A stretch of 27,639 nucleotides of DNA from F23-B02 sp963610045 (GTDB taxonomy: Bacteria; Bacillota; Clostridia; Oscillospirales; Oscillospiraceae): NCBI GenBank assembly GCA_963610045.1, contig CAVDMS010000014.1:1-27639 (forward strand). The letters are read 5' to 3'. The notes beneath the pieces are model-generated. The model searched no databases. It was not told where the DNA came from and saw only the letters and a program-made list of their open reading frames with translations. Both the position numbers and the translations under genes were made by a program. Shown here one piece after another: positions 7,710-16,700 of this stretch (positions within the stretch are counted from its first letter, which is position 1; each line of letters opens with the position of its first letter).

Positions 7710-8234
7710 ATGAGTAAATGCGGACTATGCGGGAAAGAATTAGGCGAAGGCGAGAAGGAATACGGTTCATTCGGACTTATGCCGCCGTCGGTCAAGGTAT
7801 GCTCCGACTGTCTTGAAGATCTGAAAATACTGTACTTCGTCGCGCCCAAGATGAGCGAAAACGACTATCAAGCCGAGTGCAGGCGCTTTAGAGAAAAATA
7901 CGCCAACGCTTCTGCCGAGGCTGTTTTGAGCGAAGCCACCGGATTGAGAAACGGTACATCGTCAAGCGGCTCCGGCAGCGAAGAATTGTACAGCAACGCC
8001 GGAGGCACCATGATAAAGCTGGCAAAGCTGGTATTTGCCGTATTTTCGATCATCTCCGTTATCTCCGGAATAGTTGTCGGCAGCGCTTCTTACGATTTTA
8101 ATTTTATGCTGTTCCTGCTGATCTCGGTCGTCGGTGTGCTTGTCGCATACCTTGCCGGGCTCGGCTTTGCAGCCTTCGGTCACCTCGTCTGCGACGTAAA
8201 GTACATACGAAACGAGCTTTCAAAGAAAAAGTAA
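7710..8234 (+). CDS. Zinc-ribbon protein with two membrane helices, function unknown
   Basis: 174 residues, preceded by AAGGAGG seven bases before the ATG. The N-terminus has paired cysteines C4-x2-C7 and C31-x2-C34, a typical zinc-ribbon arrangement. A charged middle part follows with a Ser/Gly-rich linker (about residues 84-95), then two hydrophobic segments (about 104-123 and 130-155) and a basic tail ending in KKK. It is therefore a membrane protein with a cytoplasmic zinc-binding head, topology inferred. It has its own promoter and a shared bidirectional terminator, and is divergent from a small XRE regulator. I do not recognise a named family and assign no function; similar zinc-ribbon/two-helix proteins are common uncharacterised Clostridia proteins. 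Confidence 0.85.
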   Translation: MSKCGLCGKELGEGEKEYGSFGLMPPSVKVCSDCLEDLKILYFVAPKMSENDYQAECRRFREKYANASAEAVLSEATGLRNGTSSSGSGSEELYSNAGGTMIKLAKLVFAVFSIISVISGIVVGSASYDFNFMLFLLISVVGVLVAYLAGLGFAAFGHLVCDVKYIRNELSKKK

Positions 8235-8247
8235 ACCCCATAACGAA

Positions 8248-8280
8248 AAAAATCCCGAACGCAATGCGTTCGGGATTTTT
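8248..8280. terminator. Bidirectional Rho-independent terminator
   Basis: Perfect 16-base arms (8248-8263 and 8265-8280) with A runs on the left and T runs on the right, core TCCCGAACGCA / TGCGTTCGGGA. It lies between the convergent zinc-ribbon gene and khpA and can terminate both transcripts. Confidence 0.92.
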
Positions 8281-8284
8281 AGGT

Positions 8285-8515
8285 TCAGTCCATTATATCG
8301 ACCGAGACCTTTTTGCCCTTTCTCTGAGCAACAGCCCGCATGAGTATACGAATCTCTTTTACGATTCTGCCCTGCCGGCCAATGACCTTGCCCATGTCAC
8401 CGTCGGCGACACGCACTTCAAATACGGTCTCGCCGCCGGAGAGGCGCTCGGTCACAGAGACCTGGTCGGGATGATCGACAAGGCTCTGCACAATATAGGT
8501 CAATAGTTCTTTCAT
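8285..8515 (-). CDS. khpA: KH-domain RNA-binding protein KhpA (YlqC)
   Basis: 76 residues, the full length of the family. A single type II KH domain with the GxxG loop present as VIGRQGRIVKEIR (about residues 44-56). In Firmicutes KhpA partners with KhpB/Jag as a general RNA chaperone influencing cell division and elongation. It is the last gene of the ylxM-ffh-rpsP-khpA cluster, 18 bases after rpsP, and its stop lies five bases from a strong terminator. The AAGGAG ribosome binding site is 11 bases from the ATG, slightly far. Confidence 0.94.
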   Translation of the reverse strand: MKELLTYIVQSLVDHPDQVSVTERLSGGETVFEVRVADGDMGKVIGRQGRIVKEIRILMRAVAQRKGKKVSVDIMD

Positions 8516-8533
8516 GCCGGTAGTATCTCCTTA

Positions 8534-8773
8534 TTAGGCCTCTGCCTTCTTGAGCAGTCCGCGCACGGTATCGGTGGGCTGTGCGCCGTTTGCTACCCAG
8601 TACTTTGCACGGTCCATGTCAACCTTGATCTTTGCTGCACCCTCTGCCATGGGATCGTAAGTGCCTATCTCCTCGATAAAGCGACCGTCACGGGGAGCAC
8701 GGGAATCAGCAACGACAATGCGGTAATAGGGAGCCTTCTTTGCGCCCATTCTGCGAAGTCTGATCTTAACCAT
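8534..8773 (-). CDS. rpsP: 30S ribosomal protein S16
   Basis: 79 residues, standard length. VKIRLRRMGAKKAPYYRIVVADSRAPRDGRFIEEIGTYDP is the S16 signature. It binds 16S rRNA in the lower body of the 30S subunit and is needed for early assembly. GGAGGTGA precedes the ATG. It keeps its conserved place between ffh and khpA. Confidence 0.98.
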   Translation of the reverse strand: MVKIRLRRMGAKKAPYYRIVVADSRAPRDGRFIEEIGTYDPMAEGAAKIKVDMDRAKYWVANGAQPTDTVRGLLKKAEA

Positions 8774-8873
8774 TTATGTTTCACCTCCATTTTTTATCTT
8801 AGAAAACGCATCGGTCTCCCGACACGGTTACAAGCGCTCTGAGCCGATCGGCTGCGGCGCAGGTAAGCATAGT

Positions 8874-10238
8874 TTAAAACAGTCCGCCCAGACCGCCGAA
8901 GCCCTTGCCGCCGCCTGTGCCGAGCTTGCGCTGAAGCTTCTTGAGATTCTTTCCGCTCATCTGCTTCATCATCTGCTGCATTGCGTCAAACTGCTTTAAG
9001 AGCCTGTTTATGTCTACGACGCTCGTACCCGATCCTGCGGCTATGCGCTTTTTGCGGCTTGAGTTGAGCATCTGCGGATTGTCCCTTTCGGACGGGGTCA
9101 TGGAAAGGATGATGGCTTCGGTGCGGGCAAGGCTCTTTTCGTCCACCTTTGCACCCTTGAGCGCCTTTGCATCCATGCCGGGGATCATCCCCGCAAGGTC
9201 GTTTAGGTCGCCCATCCCGCGCAGGGAACGCATCTGCTCCATGTAATCCTGAAGCGTGAAGCGGTTCGCCTTCATCTTTTCGGCAAGCTCAAGCGCCTTC
9301 TTCTCGTCAAAGCTCTGCTCCGCCTTTTCGATAAGCGTCAGCATATCGCCCATGCCGAGTATTCTCGACGCCATACGGTCGGGGTAAAACGGCTCTATCT
9401 GATCGAGCTTTTCGCCCACGCCGATGAACTTTATCGGCTTGCCCGTGCTTGCCTTTATGGACAGCGCCGCACCGCCTCGTGCGTCGCCGTCAAGCTTCGT
9501 GAGCATGACGCCGGTGACGCCGAGTGCGTCGTTGAACGCATTTGCTGCGTTGACCGCATCCTGTCCGGTCATCGCATCGACGACCAGCATGATCTCCGAC
9601 GGCTCGACCGCATCACGGATGTTCCTCAGCTCCTGCATAAGCTCCTCGTCGATGTGGAGTCTGCCGGCGGTGTCGAGGAAAACGAGGTCGTTGCCGTGCT
9701 TCTTGGCGTATTCTATCGCAGCCTTGGCAATATCGACGGGGTTCTGCGTTCCCATCTGGAACACGGGTATGTCGAGCTGCTTGCCGACGGTTTCGAGCTG
9801 CTTTATGGCGGCGGGACGGTAAATGTCACAGGCGACGAGCAGAGGACGCTTGCCCTGCTTGCGCATCAGCGCCGCAAGCTTTGCGCCGTTTGTGGTCTTA
9901 CCTGCGCCCTGAAGTCCCACGAGCATAACGACGCTCGGCGACTTGCTGCCTATCGCAAGGCGCTGATTTTCGCTGCCCATGAGCCGCACAAGCTCTTCGT
10001 TTACGATCTTGATGACCTGCTGCGCCGGAGACAGCGCCTCAAGCACGTCGGCGCCGCTGGCACGCTCGGTCACGCTCTTTGTGAAGTCCTTTACGACCTT
10101 GAAGCTGACGTCCGCCTCCAAAAGCGCCATGCGCACTTCCTTCATGGCTTCCTTGACGTCCGACTGGGTAAGTCTGCCCTTGCCTCTGAGCTTCTTAAAG
10201 GCAGCGGACAGCTTGTCTGACAGTGATTCAAATGCCAT
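8874..10238 (-). CDS. ffh: Signal recognition particle protein Ffh (SRP54)
   Basis: 454 residues. GTPase of the signal recognition particle, which binds 4.5S/6S RNA and hydrophobic signal sequences and docks on FtsY. Domains in order: helical N domain (1-88); GTPase domain with P-loop GLQGAGKTTNGAKLA (about residues 107-121), DTAGRL and TKLDGDARGG; then the Met-rich M domain (about 295-430) with MKANRFTLQDYMEQM and SRKKRIAAGSGTSV. The tail is Gly/Lys-rich and ends GGLGGLF. AGGAGG precedes the ATG and it lies 11 bases after ylxM, as in most Firmicutes. Confidence 0.98.
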   Translation of the reverse strand: MAFESLSDKLSAAFKKLRGKGRLTQSDVKEAMKEVRMALLEADVSFKVVKDFTKSVTERASGADVLEALSPAQQVIKIVNEELVRLMGSENQRLAIGSKSPSVVMLVGLQGAGKTTNGAKLAALMRKQGKRPLLVACDIYRPAAIKQLETVGKQLDIPVFQMGTQNPVDIAKAAIEYAKKHGNDLVFLDTAGRLHIDEELMQELRNIRDAVEPSEIMLVVDAMTGQDAVNAANAFNDALGVTGVMLTKLDGDARGGAALSIKASTGKPIKFIGVGEKLDQIEPFYPDRMASRILGMGDMLTLIEKAEQSFDEKKALELAEKMKANRFTLQDYMEQMRSLRGMGDLNDLAGMIPGMDAKALKGAKVDEKSLARTEAIILSMTPSERDNPQMLNSSRKKRIAAGSGTSVVDINRLLKQFDAMQQMMKQMSGKNLKKLQRKLGTGGGKGFGGLGGLF

Positions 10239-10249
10239 ATCGTTGCCTC

Positions 10250-10576
10250 CTAAAATCTGAGTTTGCGGAGCTTGTCGCTCACCGAGGCGTCAAGTGCGCC
10301 CTTGTCGGAAAGCTCCCGCTCCAGCTCGTCTATCAAAGCGTTGCGCTCGTTAAAGCGCTTTATGAGTCCCGTTTTGTCCTCAACGGACTGCATCGCAGCC
10401 TCGGCACGGCGGATGATGTCCCACACGCCCTGTCTTGAGATGCCGCTCTGCTCCGCTATCTCGCCGAGGGAAAGGTCCTCATTATAATGAAGGTCATAAT
10501 ACTCCTTCTGCTTTTCCGTAAGCAGCTCCCCGTAGAAATCGAACAGCATTGCGTTATTGACAAGACCGTCCTCCAC
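10250..10576 (-). CDS. ylxM: SRP-associated helix-turn-helix protein YlxM
   Basis: 108 residues, beginning with a GTG supported by AGGAGG eight bases upstream. MLFDFYGELLTEKQKEYYDLHYNEDLSLGEIAEQSGISRQGVWDIIRRAE is the UPF0122/YlxM signature, a sigma-region-4-like helix-turn-helix. In streptococci YlxM binds SRP RNA and Ffh and stimulates SRP GTPase activity. It is the first gene of the operon, directly behind a near-consensus promoter. Confidence 0.95.
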   Translation of the reverse strand: MEDGLVNNAMLFDFYGELLTEKQKEYYDLHYNEDLSLGEIAEQSGISRQGVWDIIRRAEAAMQSVEDKTGLIKRFNERNALIDELERELSDKGALDASVSDKLRKLRF

Positions 10577-10589
10577 GGCGCAGACCTCC

Positions 10590-10611
10590 TGTAAAGCTTT
10601 TTGACTTTACA
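10590..10611. promoter_or_regulatory. Inverted repeat TGTAAAG-N8-CTTTACA at the ylxM transcript start
   Basis: Perfect 7-base dyad immediately downstream of the -10 element and upstream of the ribosome binding site of ylxM. It may be an operator or a 5' mRNA hairpin. No binding protein can be named. Confidence 0.4.
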
Positions 10612-10612
10612 G

Positions 10613-10641
10613 AGTATACTCCCTCATTCTCCCGCTGTCAA
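10613..10641 (-). promoter_or_regulatory. Sigma-A promoter of ylxM-ffh-rpsP-khpA
   Basis: Minus strand: perfect -35 TTGACA (10636-10641), 17-base spacer, -10 TATACT (10613-10618). One of the strongest promoters in the window, as expected for an SRP/ribosomal protein operon. Confidence 0.9.
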
Positions 10642-10730
10642 GTATTTTCGGTTGTCATCCGCATTTTTATTTTCGCTCGCATTTTCTGTCTGCATAAGCG
10701 CCGTTTTTTGCGGCAAAACTGTTAATTACT

Positions 10731-10750
10731 GCGGTACTTTACCGCTTTTT
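10731..10750 (+). promoter_or_regulatory. Short hairpin plus T5 in the leader of the glucan synthase gene
   Basis: GCGGTA-CTT-TACCGC (10731-10745) followed by TTTTT, ending eight bases before the GGAGG of the 7.2-kb gene. It resembles a weak attenuator. The divergent region 10642-10730 shows no convincing plus-strand -35/-10 pair. Confidence 0.35.
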
Positions 10751-10772
10751 ACATTAACGGAGGTCAAAACGC

Positions 10773-13700
10773 ATGATCCCAAACGAACAGTACACCGAAA
10801 CCGAAAGGCTCTATGAGCTGGGAGCGCAGACGGCAAGGCTTTTCCGTCCGAGCGGTGAGGTAAGCTCAAAGCGCATACGCTCGGAGCTTGACGAGGCGAT
10901 GAAAGGCGTCGCCGCAGCTCACGACACCGTGCGGCGGCGCTTCGGCAGAGCAGCCTCGGTGCCTGCCGCCTGCGAGTGGCTGCTTGACAACCGCTATGTC
11001 GCAGTGCGTGAGGAAAAGTGCGTGAAACGGGCGTTTTCCGGCAAGGAAAAGCTCCGAAGCTGCGACGACGGCGCTATGCTGCTTCTGCTGTGCCGCAGAC
11101 TCGTCTCGGCGGGTGCAGGCAAGGTGACGCCGGAGCGATGCGCCGAGTTTCTGCGTGGCTTTCAGAGCGTGACGGTACTCACCGGGCAGGAGCTTTGGCT
11201 CTTCCCCGATGCGCTTCGTCATGCGCTTTTGCTGCGGCTCTCGGCAGTCTGCACCGCACTTCTCGGCAGCAGCGAGCCCGATGAGTTTTCAAACGAGATT
11301 GCAGCGGTATTCGGTTCGCTGAACACCGTCTCCGGCTCCGATATGCGGGCGCTGTGCGAGAGCGTCGATCTCACGGAGCAGACCCTTTCAAAGGACCCCG
11401 CCGGGGTGTATCGCCGCATGGACGAGAAAAGCCGGAGCTATTACAGGGAGCGTCTGCACAGGCTCGCAAAGTCCTCAGGCGTCGGCGAATACGAGCTTGC
11501 GCAGCGGCTCATTTCCGAGGCAAAGGAGCGAAACGAACACATCGGCGTTCTGCTTTTTGCGGACAAAAGACCCCGCAGCGGCGCACTGTACATCACCGCA
11601 AACGTCGTAGTGACGCTGTTTCTCGCCGTGCTTTGCGGCTTTTTGTCGCACAGTGCGGCAGCGGCGTTTCTGCTTCTGCTGCCCATATCGGAGCTTACGA
11701 AATCGCTTCTCGACCACATCATACTGCTCTGCGTCGAGCCTGCGTTTCTGCCGAGGCTCGATCTTTCCGAGGGCGTTCCCGACGAGGGGCGCAGCGTGTG
11801 CGTCATCTCCTCGCTGCTGACAAGCCCCGCAAGCGCCGAGGCGCTCGTGCGCAGGCTTGAGGAGATAAGTCTTTCAAACCGAAGCTGCGGCAAAAATCTC
11901 AGCTTCGGCATCCTTGCCGACCTGCGTGAAGCCGGAAGCGCCGTCACCGACGCCGACGCCGCCATCCTCTCTGCGGCGGCGGAGCGCATAAGCGCCCTCA
12001 ACGAAAAATACGGCGGCGGCTTTTTCCTGTTTACCCGCCCCCGCAGGGAAACGCCGGACGGCGGCTTTTCCGGCTTTGAGCGCAAGCGTGGTGCCATCCT
12101 TGCGCTGGCACGGCTTCTGTGCGGCGAGAAAACCGAGCTGCGTGCGGCAGTCGGCGACCCGGAGCGGCTCAGAGACACACATTATATAATCAGTCTCGAC
12201 GCCGACACCGTCCCCGCTCCCGACTCCCTCTCCGAGCTTATCGGCGCAATGCTGCACCCCCTAAACGCACCCGTACTCGACACCGAGCTTTGCCGCATAA
12301 GCTCCGGCTTCGGCATTATTCACCCCCGTATCGGCACGGAGCTTAAAAGCGTCTACTCAAACGATTTTGCCCGCATCTTCGCAGGCGTGGGCGGTTCGGA
12401 GCCGTACTCTGCGCTCTGCGGCGAGGTATACATGGACCTGTTTTCAAACGGAGGCTTCTGCGGCAAGGGCATAATGGACGCACGGGCGCTGCTGTGCTGC
12501 TCGGAGGCTCACATCCCCGACGGCGAGGTGCTTTCGCACGACGCGCTCGAAGGCGCATACCTGCACGGCGCTTACATGAGCGACGTCGAGTTCTATGACT
12601 CGTTCCCGCCGACGCCGCTGTCATACTTCCGCCGCAGCCACCGCTGGATCCGTGGCGACTGGCAGAACGCACCGTGGATATTCTCCCGCACCGCCGGGCT
12701 TTCCGACGTCGATCGCTTCCGACTGTTCGACAGTCTGCGGCGCTCGCTCGTAGCTCCGATGATATTCGCTGCGATCTTCCTCGGTCTGTGTCTCGGCGCA
12801 CCGGGCGTGAGCCTTGCGGCATGGGCGGCGCTCCTTGCGCTCGCCTGCGGACTGCTCATCAGCCTCACCGACGCCATCGGCGACCGCCGCCGCAGGACAC
12901 GCTATCACAGCTCGCTGCTCTACGGCGTCGGGCTTGCGCTGCTGCGCACCTTTATAAGGCTCTGGCTTCTGCCGTATGAAGCCTTCGTATCGCTGAGTGC
13001 GATTTTGACCTCGCTTTGGCGTATGCTCATTTCCGGCAAAAAGCTTCTGCAATGGGAGACCGCCGCACAGAGCGCAGGAAAGAAAAGCTCTCCCCTGTCC
13101 TGCTTTGCGAGTATGTGGTTTTCCGTCGCTGCGGGGCTTGCGCTGATACTCATATCTGACGGCATTTTCGCCAAGGCCGCAGGGCTTATGTGGATGCTCT
13201 CGCCCCTTTGCGTTTACGCTCTGTCGCTGCCCGCACGGAGCGCCGCCCGCATTTCGGATAAGGACAAAAAGTACCTCCTCGGTCTTTCCAAGGAAATATG
13301 GTCATACTTCAAGACCTTCTGCACGGCGGAGGATAACTTCCTGCCGCCGGACAATTACCAGGAGCAGCCGCCCGTCGGCGTTGCGCACCGCACCTCGCCG
13401 ACGAACATCGGGCTTGCGCTATGCTCCGCTCTGTGCGCATCCGACCTCGGCATCGACGGCGGTCGGGGCATCGAGCTTATCGTGAATATGCTCGGAACGC
13501 TTGAGCGTATGCCGAAGTACGGCGGTCACTTTTACAACTGGTACGACACCCGCACCCTGCGTCCGCTGTCGCCGAAGTACGTCTCCGCCGTCGATTGCGG
13601 AAACCTTTTCGCCTGCCTACTTGCGGTGAAAAACGGACTGTGCGAGCATCGCTTTTTCGACGCCGCAAAGCGTGTCGAGGCGCTCATGCGTCCCATGGAT

Positions 13701-16700
13701 TTCTCCGTTTTCTATGACCCCGTGCGCAGGCTCATGCGCATCGGCATCGACGCCGCAAGCGACCTGCCGTCGCCAGGGCATTACGACCTCATGGCAAGCG
13801 AAGCACGTCTGACCTCGTATATCGCCGTCGCAAAGGGCGACGTACCCAAAAAGCACTGGGAGAGCCTGAGCCGTGCCATGCAGAGCTACCGTGGCTACAC
13901 GGGCATGGCGAGCTGGACGGGTACGATGTTTGAGTATCTCATGCCGGAGCTGTTTTTGCCCCTGTTTGAAAACAGTCTCCTGTACGAGACCGCAAAATAC
14001 TGCGTTTTCGTGCAGAAGCACCGCCGCAGCCCAAACGGGCTGTGGGGCATATCGGAAAGCGCATTCTTCTCGCTCGACCCCGCTCTGAACTACCGCTACA
14101 AGGCGCACGGCTGCAAGCATCTTGCGCTCAAGCGTGGGCAGGAGCGTGAGCTTGTCATCTCCCCCTACTCCGCATTTTTGGCTCTCGGCGTTGAGCCGAC
14201 GGCGGCGGTGCGGGATCTTCGGCTCATGCAGCGGCGTGGGCTTAAAGGTCGCTTCGGCTTTATCGAGGCGCTTGACTTCACGCCCTCACGCTGCCGCAGC
14301 GAATCGGGCGAGCGTGTCGCCTGCTATATGGCGCACCACCTCGGCATGAGCCTTATTGCTGCTGCAAACCTCATTTCGGACGACATCGTCGTTCGGCGCA
14401 CCATGCAGGAGCCGTATATGGCGGCGTACACCTCGCTTCTGAAAGAGAAGCTGCCCATTGAGCCGCAGGTGCTGGAGCTTCAAGACCGTGAGCCGGAGGA
14501 GCCTCACGCCGAAAAGCCCCGTCGCTACAAGCTCAGAGGTGAGGAAACGGACTTCTATTCTCCGCACTGCTGTCTGCTCACGAACGGGGCTTATAATATT
14601 ATGTTAACCGAGAGCGGCATCTCCTCCGCCGCCTGCCGCAGCATACAAATCTACACCACGCCCTCAAAGCCTCTCGGCGAGGGTCACGGGCTTGAGATCA
14701 TGCTGCGCTACAAAAGCAAAGAGCTGTCGCTTCTGCCGGAGCCGAACCGTGAATACGGCGCAATGCTTTGGGAACTCGGCGAAAGCTCGTGCAGCTACGG
14801 CATCGTCACCGACGCCCTTCGCTGCCGCTGCTCCGCTGCGCTCTCCGGCACGAGAAACGGCGAGATGCGCTTTGTGGAGCTTCAGGCAAAGGAGGACCTC
14901 GGCAAGATCGAGCTTGAGCTTTCCTTTGAGCCGGTGCTTGCAATGTATCAAGATTATGTTAACCATCCTGCCTATTGGCGGCTCGGCATCCTTGCCGAGG
15001 AGGAGGGCGGCTGTCTCATGCTCAGACGGCTTCCGAGGGGCGCCGTCGGCGAGCTTTGGCTGTGCATAAGCTGCGACCGGACGGTGCGCTTTTCCGCCGA
15101 TAGGCACGGCGGTGCGTCGGCGCTCTCATCCCCGTACGTTCGGGTGCGGCACAGCGGCGTGCTGCGTTCGGGTCAGCGGCTTTCGATGCGCTTTTGCATC
15201 TGCCTTGCCGACACGAAGGAGAGCGCCTTCGAGGGCGCACAGCATATGCTTGCGACGGGTCCCTCCGAGTACGGCAGCATGGTTTCCGCCTACGCCTCGG
15301 CGCTGAACCTCAGCGAGCGTCAGGTCGCCAAGGCAATGGACGACGTCTTTGCGCTGCATTTCAGGCTGCGTGCCGATGCCCCCTTTGGCACAAAGGAGCA
15401 CCTGTGGCAGTACGGTATTTCCGGCGATCTGCCCATCATCCTCTGCCCCATGGGAAAGGAGCGGCACGAGGTGAGCGAGCTTGTGCGGCGCTTCTGCCTG
15501 CTGCTGAGCTGCGGTATGCAGGCAGAGCTGGTGTTTATAAGCGACGAAGGCGGCGACTACTACCGTCCCGTTTACAGTGCGGTCAGGGACAGCCTCGGTG
15601 CAAACGGTCTCGAAGCGCTTTTGGGTTCCCCCGGCGGCATACGCATACTGCCTCCCGCCGCCGAGGACGACATCCGCTCCTGCGCCTGCATTGTCGTGGG
15701 TGAGGAACGGCAGCTGCGGGAAAGCGGCAGAGAGTATCTGCTCGCACCGAAGTGCAGCCGAAGCCTAAGCGCCGTTCCCGAATACGGCTACGCCGAGGAC
15801 GGGACTTTCACTTTTTATGTAAACCACGCTCTCCCGCCGAGGGCATGGACGCATATACTCACAAACGGTCGCTTCGGCTATATCGCCGCCGACAACGGCT
15901 GCGGCAATATGTGGTACGAAAACGCAAGGGAAATGCGCATAAGCCCGTGGCTGTGCGACCCTCAGGGCAGGCATCCCGTCGAGACGCTCGAATACCTTTG
16001 CGACGGAAAACGCATCAGCTTTTTTGCCGCCGAGGACGGCATCCCCTGCCGCATAAGCTACGGTGCGGGCTTTGCACGTTGGGAAAAGGCGGCGTCGGAC
16101 TTCGGGCTGCGCTGCACGGCGTTCGTGCCGCCGGAGCTTGACGCAAGGGTCATCATCGCCGAGCTTTGCGGCAGAGACTACGGCAGTATCGCATGGACCT
16201 GCGAGCTTCAGCTCGGCTCCGACTACGGCGACAAAAACGCCGTGTCAACAAGTTATGTAAACTCCGTGTTCCGTGCCGAAAGTCCCCGCTCGCCCTACCC
16301 CGTGCGCTTTATTGCAAGCGCATCGAGAGGCTCCGAGCGGCACAGGCTCGACCTCGGCTCACTGCAATGCAGCACCGAGGACGGGAGCGTGCATCCTCTC
16401 GCTCCCGTGTTCTCGGCAGTCTACCCCGCAGGAAGTGCGCTCGTCATCGTCTGCGGCTGCTGCTCCGAGGAGGAGTTGCTTGCGTTATGTAAACCCGATG
16501 CCGCTTTCAAAGCGCTTGAGGAGTGCCGCCGTCACTGGAGCGAGCTGCTGTCGGTGTTCCGCATGGAAAGCGGAAATCAGCCGCTCGACCGCTATATGAA
16601 CGGTTGGGGGCTGTATCAGACCTACGCCTGCCGAATGCTCGGACGCTGCTCGATCTATCAGAGCGGCGGCGCCGTAGGCTTCCGAGATCAGCTTCAGGAT

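Noticed and set aside
12593..13174. Several Arg/Ser/Ala-rich open frames within the glucan synthase gene on both strands
   Set aside because: Shadows of a GC-rich gene; overlap each other and lack start signals.
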